This document shows, in pieces, positions 6,137 to 9,112 of a DNA stretch of 9,112 bases; position 1 is the stretch's first letter, and every line of letters starts with the position of its first letter. The position numbers and the translations under genes were made by a program. Source of the DNA: UBA6168 sp964442355 (GTDB taxonomy: Bacteria; Bacteroidota; Bacteroidia; Chitinophagales; Saprospiraceae); NCBI GenBank assembly GCA_964442355.1, contig CAYTZS010000211.1, positions 1 through 9,112 on the forward strand, written 5' to 3'. Below the pieces are notes generated by a model. It saw only the letters and a list, made by a program, of their open reading frames with translations, did not search any database and was not told where the DNA came from.

Positions 6137-6907
6137 TCACCCGGCTAACGCCGGAAACTCAAACCTTGTTTTATCCGCTTCGAATTCTTGTCGGATGACC
6201 AACATATTTTCATCAATCCATTTCTTGGATTCCGATACCAAAATATCAACGCTGTCGGACTGGAGCGGCTCGCCGTATTTTATTTTCACGTAGGTGCGCT
6301 TCTTGCCAAAACATCGCAGAAAATGCGGGATGAACGTATCGTCGCCCACCCAAGCGTCGCCCATATCAGCGTAGTCAATGGCCATCGGCACCACGCTGAA
6401 ACCCTCCCTTGCAGCCATGTTGAACGCCCCGGTGCGGAAGTCAATCGTGGTGGGCAGCACATGCGTCGTGCCCTCAGGGTACACCAGCACGGAATAGCCC
6501 AACTTCAGGGTTTCCCGCATCGCAGTCAGCACGGCAGCACGACTTTTTTTGCTGTCCCTTTTTACATACATGATGCCAGTTACCCGTGCGCCATAGCCAA
6601 TCACGGGCCAATCGGCCACCTCAGCCTTGGCCACGGGGAGTGCCCTGACATCCATCAGTGCCACGATGGGGTCGAGGTAGGTACGGTGGTTGCCCACGAA
6701 AATATGGTTGCCGGGTGGTGGTGCGCCGTGTTTGTCAACTACCACGCCGAGCATTCGCAGCGAGCGGTGAACCCACAACTGCCTGACCATCAGTGCATGT
6801 TTGAGATTTTTACCCCGAAAGAGTGCTGGAATGACCGCCCATGAAATATGGTAAATCAAATAACAGAGCAGCAGGATGCCCCTAGTTGTTGCCCGAAGTG
6901 TCTTCAT
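6137..6907 (-). CDS. plsC: PlsC-type lysophospholipid / lyso-aminolipid acyltransferase
   Basis: A 256-residue membrane-associated acyltransferase. Residues 11-30 form a hydrophobic N-terminal helix. The catalytic motif NHRTYLD (73-79) contains the HxxxxD pair. VKRDSKKSR (115-123) occupies the motif II region. YPEGTTH (143-149) is motif III, with EGTT in place of the usual EGTR. VVPMAI (172-177) is motif IV. Family members move an acyl chain to the free hydroxyl of a lyso lipid, classically lysophosphatidate. Because it follows an OlsB/GlsB-like gene, it may instead be the O-acyltransferase (OlsA/GlsA role) of amino-acid lipid synthesis. The ATG at 6905-6907 is used; the preceding in-frame TTG is unnecessary. 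The last eight residues (FEFPALAG) and the stop lie in or beside a palindromic repeat. The family is near certain; the substrate is not. Confidence 0.9.
   Translation of the reverse strand: MKTLRATTRGILLLCYLIYHISWAVIPALFRGKNLKHALMVRQLWVHRSLRMLGVVVDKHGAPPPGNHIFVGNHRTYLDPIVALMDVRALPVAKAEVADWPVIGYGARVTGIMYVKRDSKKSRAAVLTAMRETLKLGYSVLVYPEGTTHVLPTTIDFRTGAFNMAAREGFSVVPMAIDYADMGDAWVGDDTFIPHFLRCFGKKRTYVKIKYGEPLQSDSVDILVSESKKWIDENMLVIRQEFEADKTRFEFPALAG
6141..6154. repeat. CCGGC-TAAC-GCCGG palindrome inside the acyltransferase 3' end
   Basis: A 5-bp GC stem with a 4-base loop lies immediately inside the stop codon of the acyltransferase gene and is followed by GAAACT. It shares the 9-base word CCGGAAACT with the hairpin at 6984-7017 (copies at 6151-6159 and 7010-7018). 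It may be a dispersed repeat that extended the gene's C terminus, or part of a weak terminator. Confidence 0.45.
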
Positions 6908-6952
6908 CAAATATTAATGGTGAGCGATGCCGCTTTTGTTAAAAATGGCCGT

Positions 6953-6970
6953 AAAGCTACAAATAGCTTT
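6953..6970. repeat. Small hairpin AAAGCTA-CAAA-TAGCTTT
   Basis: A perfect 7-bp inverted repeat with a 4-base spacer, about 46 bases upstream of the acyltransferase start and within the gap after the GNAT fusion gene. On the minus strand the right half reads TAGCTTTA, which is one base off the TAnnTTTG promoter element, so the site could mark an internal promoter or an attenuator. Confidence 0.4.
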
Positions 6971-6983
6971 TGGGTTTCACGGG

Positions 6984-7017
6984 GTTTCAGGCGCAAGGCT
7001 ACGCCTACCCCGGAAAC
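6984..7017 (-). repeat. Hairpin downstream of the GNAT fusion gene
   Basis: The arms GTTTC (6984-6988) and GAAAC (7013-7017) enclose AGGCG (6989-6993) and CGCCT (7002-7006), with an 8-base loop and a one-sided bulge ACCCCG. It begins 17 bases past the stop codon at 7034. The position suits termination or transcript processing between the two acyltransferase genes, which could lower expression of the second. There is no T tract. It shares CCGGAAACT with the repeat at 6141-6154. Confidence 0.45.
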
Positions 7018-7033
7018 TAGAGCCCCCCACTTT

Positions 7034-8635
7034 TCAACCCGCTTCCTTTTTCAGCGTCTCTATCATCGCCAATGGGATGTCGTTTAGGTCGAGGATGATG
7101 AAGCCGTCGAGTACGTCGGAAAAGTTGGGGTCCACGTTGAAGCTGATGAAGCGGGCATTGAGCTTGAGGTACTGCCGCACGAGCACAGGCAGCTTGAAGT
7201 GCTCCGGCTCAATATCCTCGATGAGGCTGTCGAGGGCGTGGAGTTCGTCGCCGAGGTTTTCGGCAAGCATCTCGATGTCCACCTTGTCCACCCTGACTTT
7301 GAAGGGCTTGCGAGGCTTGAGAAAATGGGCCAAATGCTCATTGAAGAAATACTTCTTGATGTATGCCACAATGACGCCCCGTGACAGGTTTGAGTAGTAT
7401 TTGCTGATGCTCACCGGGCCGTAGAGGTAGCTGAATCTTGGATTTTTCAGCAAAAAAAACAATATGCCTTTCCACAACAGAAACAGCGGCAGACGCTTGC
7501 GCTGGTGCTCCGGCACGATGAACGAACGGCCCAGTTCCACTGCTTTTTTCATGTACGGGTGAAAGCCCTCCTTGATTTTAAACAAGCTGCTGATGTAGAA
7601 ACCCTCGGCTCCGTAGCGCTCGAAAATCTCGTCGCCCACACCCATCCGGTAGCCGCCAGCAATCTGCTTTGCCTCCCGGTCCCAGAGAATGAGCTGGCGG
7701 TAGTAAAGGTCAAACTCGTCGAGGTCACGGGCCTTGCCTGTGCCCTCCCCCACTGCCCGAAAGGTCAGCTCCCTGAGCCGCCCAATTTCTTGGATGGTTT
7801 TGGGGATGTCCTTGGCCTCCACCACGAAGATGTCGTAATCGCCCTGCGAAGCAACGAGCGACTTGAACTTCAAATGCCCAATTTCCTCCGCAATCAATTG
7901 AGCGTCAATGGGGTCTGCGATTGGCTCTTCTTGTTCTTGCAGTTTGAAAATATTGCGGAAGTAAAAAGGTTTTATCTCCAAGCCAGAGCCAAGCGAAAAG
8001 ATTTTCGACTGGATGTACCGCTTGAAGTCCTTGGTTTTTTCAAACTTGTGCTGGTCCTCCACCGAAATCTGGCTCCCTGCCCGCACAATGACTTTGTAAG
8101 GTTCGCCCCGCATCCACTGCACAATGCGGCCGCCCAAACCAGGCCGAACGAAGCCGGGAAACGGTGTTTTCAGGCGAACTGGCACGACTGGGATTTCGGC
8201 TCGTTTCACGGAGCGCATCAGGCGGTTGAGGAACTGGTCACGCACGGGCGTATCGAGCGTGCGGTCGGTGAAATGCAAGATGAGGCAGAGGGAATAGCCA
8301 CCGTTTTTTGCCCGCACCAACTCCTTGAAAACTGCTCGTACGTAGTCTTCCCATTGCAAAATATTGAAGTCGAGCACCAGAAAATGCTGGGAATGCAGCT
8401 CCTTGGAAACGCTCCGTCGGGTGATGATTTTGAAGGGAATCTTGCTGTTTTCGAGCAAGCTGATGAGCACCAGTTCGTCCACATCGTCGAGGGCGGAGTT
8501 GGCGATGAAAAGCGAGGGAACCCTGACCGCAAGGTTCTTCAAATCGTGCACATCGGCTTCCACATGCACATTTTTCCTGCGAAGGGCTTCTGCGATTTCC
8601 GGATTGATTGCAAAATTTTCTGGCATTTCAGTCAT
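7034..8635 (-). CDS. Fusion of PlsC-like domain and OlsB/GlsB-type GNAT N-acyltransferase
   Basis: A 533-residue, two-part protein. Residues ~35-225 follow the PlsC layout but lack its catalytic residues: the HxxxxD region reads FIANSALDD (43-51), with no histidine, and the EGTR region reads LILHFTDRTLD (118-128). The motif IV strand IPVVPV (148-153) is kept. Residues ~265-520 match the OlsB-type Acetyltransf_5 domain: LRELTFRAVGEGTG (287-300), DLDEFDLYYRQLILWD (304-319), GGYRMG (327-332), ELGRSFIVPEHQRK (367-380), LFLLWKGI (384-391), LYGPVSISKYYS (404-415) and LVRQYLKLNARF (485-496). Such enzymes attach a 3-hydroxyacyl chain from acyl-ACP to the amino group of ornithine, glycine or a similar amino acid. 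A PlsC-type gene follows 126 bases downstream, as in OlsB/OlsA or GlsB/GlsA pairs. The architecture recalls OlsF, but there the N-terminal domain is active. The amino acid used is unknown. Confidence 0.85.
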   Translation of the reverse strand: MTEMPENFAINPEIAEALRRKNVHVEADVHDLKNLAVRVPSLFIANSALDDVDELVLISLLENSKIPFKIITRRSVSKELHSQHFLVLDFNILQWEDYVRAVFKELVRAKNGGYSLCLILHFTDRTLDTPVRDQFLNRLMRSVKRAEIPVVPVRLKTPFPGFVRPGLGGRIVQWMRGEPYKVIVRAGSQISVEDQHKFEKTKDFKRYIQSKIFSLGSGLEIKPFYFRNIFKLQEQEEPIADPIDAQLIAEEIGHLKFKSLVASQGDYDIFVVEAKDIPKTIQEIGRLRELTFRAVGEGTGKARDLDEFDLYYRQLILWDREAKQIAGGYRMGVGDEIFERYGAEGFYISSLFKIKEGFHPYMKKAVELGRSFIVPEHQRKRLPLFLLWKGILFFLLKNPRFSYLYGPVSISKYYSNLSRGVIVAYIKKYFFNEHLAHFLKPRKPFKVRVDKVDIEMLAENLGDELHALDSLIEDIEPEHFKLPVLVRQYLKLNARFISFNVDPNFSDVLDGFIILDLNDIPLAMIETLKKEAG

Positions 8636-8664
8636 TAGGTTGGTCGAGAAACGGAATGGTATTC

Positions 8665-8677
8665 GGCAATATTTGCC
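8665..8677. promoter_or_regulatory. Small inverted repeat in a divergent promoter region
   Basis: GGCAA-TAT-TTGCC is a perfect 5-bp inverted repeat with a 3-base centre, 29 bases upstream of the GNAT fusion gene and 69 bases before the divergent exported-protein gene. The place suits an operator, but it is short and may be chance. Confidence 0.2.
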
Positions 8678-8717
8678 CTTGGCGTCAAAGTTAATTTCTG
8701 CGGATTGGATTTAACGC

Positions 8718-8725
8718 TAAATTTG
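8718..8725 (+). promoter_or_regulatory. TAnnTTTG promoter element (-7 type)
   Basis: TAAATTTG is an exact match to the Bacteroidota -7 consensus TAnnTTTG. It lies 21 bases before the ATG at 8747, which would give a short leader of roughly 15 bases. No convincing TTG is seen at the expected ~19-base distance upstream, so support rests on the -7 element and its position. Confidence 0.45.
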
Positions 8726-8746
8726 CCCGAAAACAAACCATACAAC

Positions 8747-9112
8747 ATGAAAAATAAACTCTGTTTTACATTCTTTTTACTGTGCGTTGCAGCGTTGGCT
8801 TTTGGGCAAAAACGAGTTATGGACTTCGGACTAGAAGTTCAGGTTTACCCCACGGGGGTCATCCCAGGCGTTCGTTTTGAAAAAAGCTTCAGCAAGCGGG
8901 ATTTGGTGACGGCAAGGCTCGGCTACCAAATCATTGACCACCGTGACCAAGGGGAGCATGACGACGAAACGGGCAGTGGCTACGGTGGCTCGGCGGGCTA
9001 CAAGCATTATTTCAATCGCTTTTTCAATGGCCCCAGCATTGGCGTGCGGGCTGACTTCTGGTCCAACAAAATTGACTGGGAATCCAAAACCGATACTGGC
9101 ACTCGAACAGGC
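8747..9112 (+). CDS. Exported, probably outer-membrane beta-barrel protein (partial)
   Basis: The first 122 codons of an open frame that leaves the window without a stop. Residues 1-20 form a signal peptide (MKNKLCFTFFLLCVAALAFG) with cleavage likely after AFG or AFGQ. The mature part has amphipathic strand patterns separated by polar turns: MDFGLEVQVYP, VIPGVRFEKSF, LVTARLGYQII, GGSAGYKHYF and GPSIGVRADFW. This is typical of small outer-membrane barrels of Bacteroidota. An acidic loop (HDDETGSGYGG) lies between two of the strands. The start has a TAAATTTG promoter element just upstream and is divergent from the GNAT fusion gene. The family and function beyond this cannot be read from the part seen. 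Confidence 0.8.
   Translation, partial: MKNKLCFTFFLLCVAALAFGQKRVMDFGLEVQVYPTGVIPGVRFEKSFSKRDLVTARLGYQIIDHRDQGEHDDETGSGYGGSAGYKHYFNRFFNGPSIGVRADFWSNKIDWESKTDTGTRTG

Noticed and set aside
6908..6910. TTG as start of the PlsC-type gene
   Set aside because: An ATG follows immediately and gives a normal N-terminal membrane helix; the TTG adds one residue without support.
7505..8638. Long plus-strand open frame of 377 codons
   Set aside because: It is the antisense of the GNAT fusion gene, where conserved OlsB-type motifs set the coding strand.

Overview
This 9.1 kb window looks like chromosomal DNA from a member of the Bacteroidota, possibly a Saprospira/Lewinella-like lineage. The lineage is inferred from four things: a secreted protein with a type IX secretion (T9SS) C-terminal sorting domain, small PorT-like outer-membrane barrels with C-terminal aromatic residues, a TAnnTTTG-type promoter element, and intergenic spaces full of short palindromic repeats. 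Most genes are moderately GC-rich. The first ~700 bases are visibly more AT-rich and may be acquired DNA.

Layout. 16-648 (-) encodes an unrecognised two-helix membrane protein. 649-1616 has no intact gene. It holds a G-rich tract, a C-terminal scrap of an MmeI/type IIG-like DNA methyltransferase (726-845), a perfect 28-bp palindrome fused to that scrap, a second small palindrome, and thirteen 21-bp tandem repeats (1308-1580). 1617-2870 (-) encodes a secreted YncE-like beta-propeller with a T9SS sorting domain. The gap to the next gene is almost entirely an 86-bp near-perfect palindrome. 2982-4172 (-) encodes ribonuclease D with all DEDDy catalytic residues. 4173-4541 has no gene but carries a weaker relative of the palindrome. 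4542-5420 (+) encodes an RmlD-like NAD(P)-dependent reductase/epimerase. It converges on 5473-6096 (-), an outer-membrane beta-barrel protein, and a perfect 25-bp stem separates the two.

The 8635-to-5473 minus-strand run may be one transcription unit. It encodes a 533-residue fusion of a degraded PlsC-like domain with an OlsB/GlsB-type GNAT N-acyltransferase, then an intact PlsC-type acyltransferase, then the barrel protein. By analogy with OlsB/OlsA and GlsB/GlsA, the first two genes probably make an acylated amino-acid lipid (ornithine, glycine or related), with N-acylation followed by O-acylation. Divergent from this cluster, 8747-9112 (+) is the start of another exported, probably outer-membrane protein that runs off the window.

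I see no defence system, CRISPR array, RNA gene or intact mobile element. The two most unusual signals are the different palindromic element at almost every gene 3' end and the dead-looking acyltransferase domain fused to the aminolipid N-acyltransferase.
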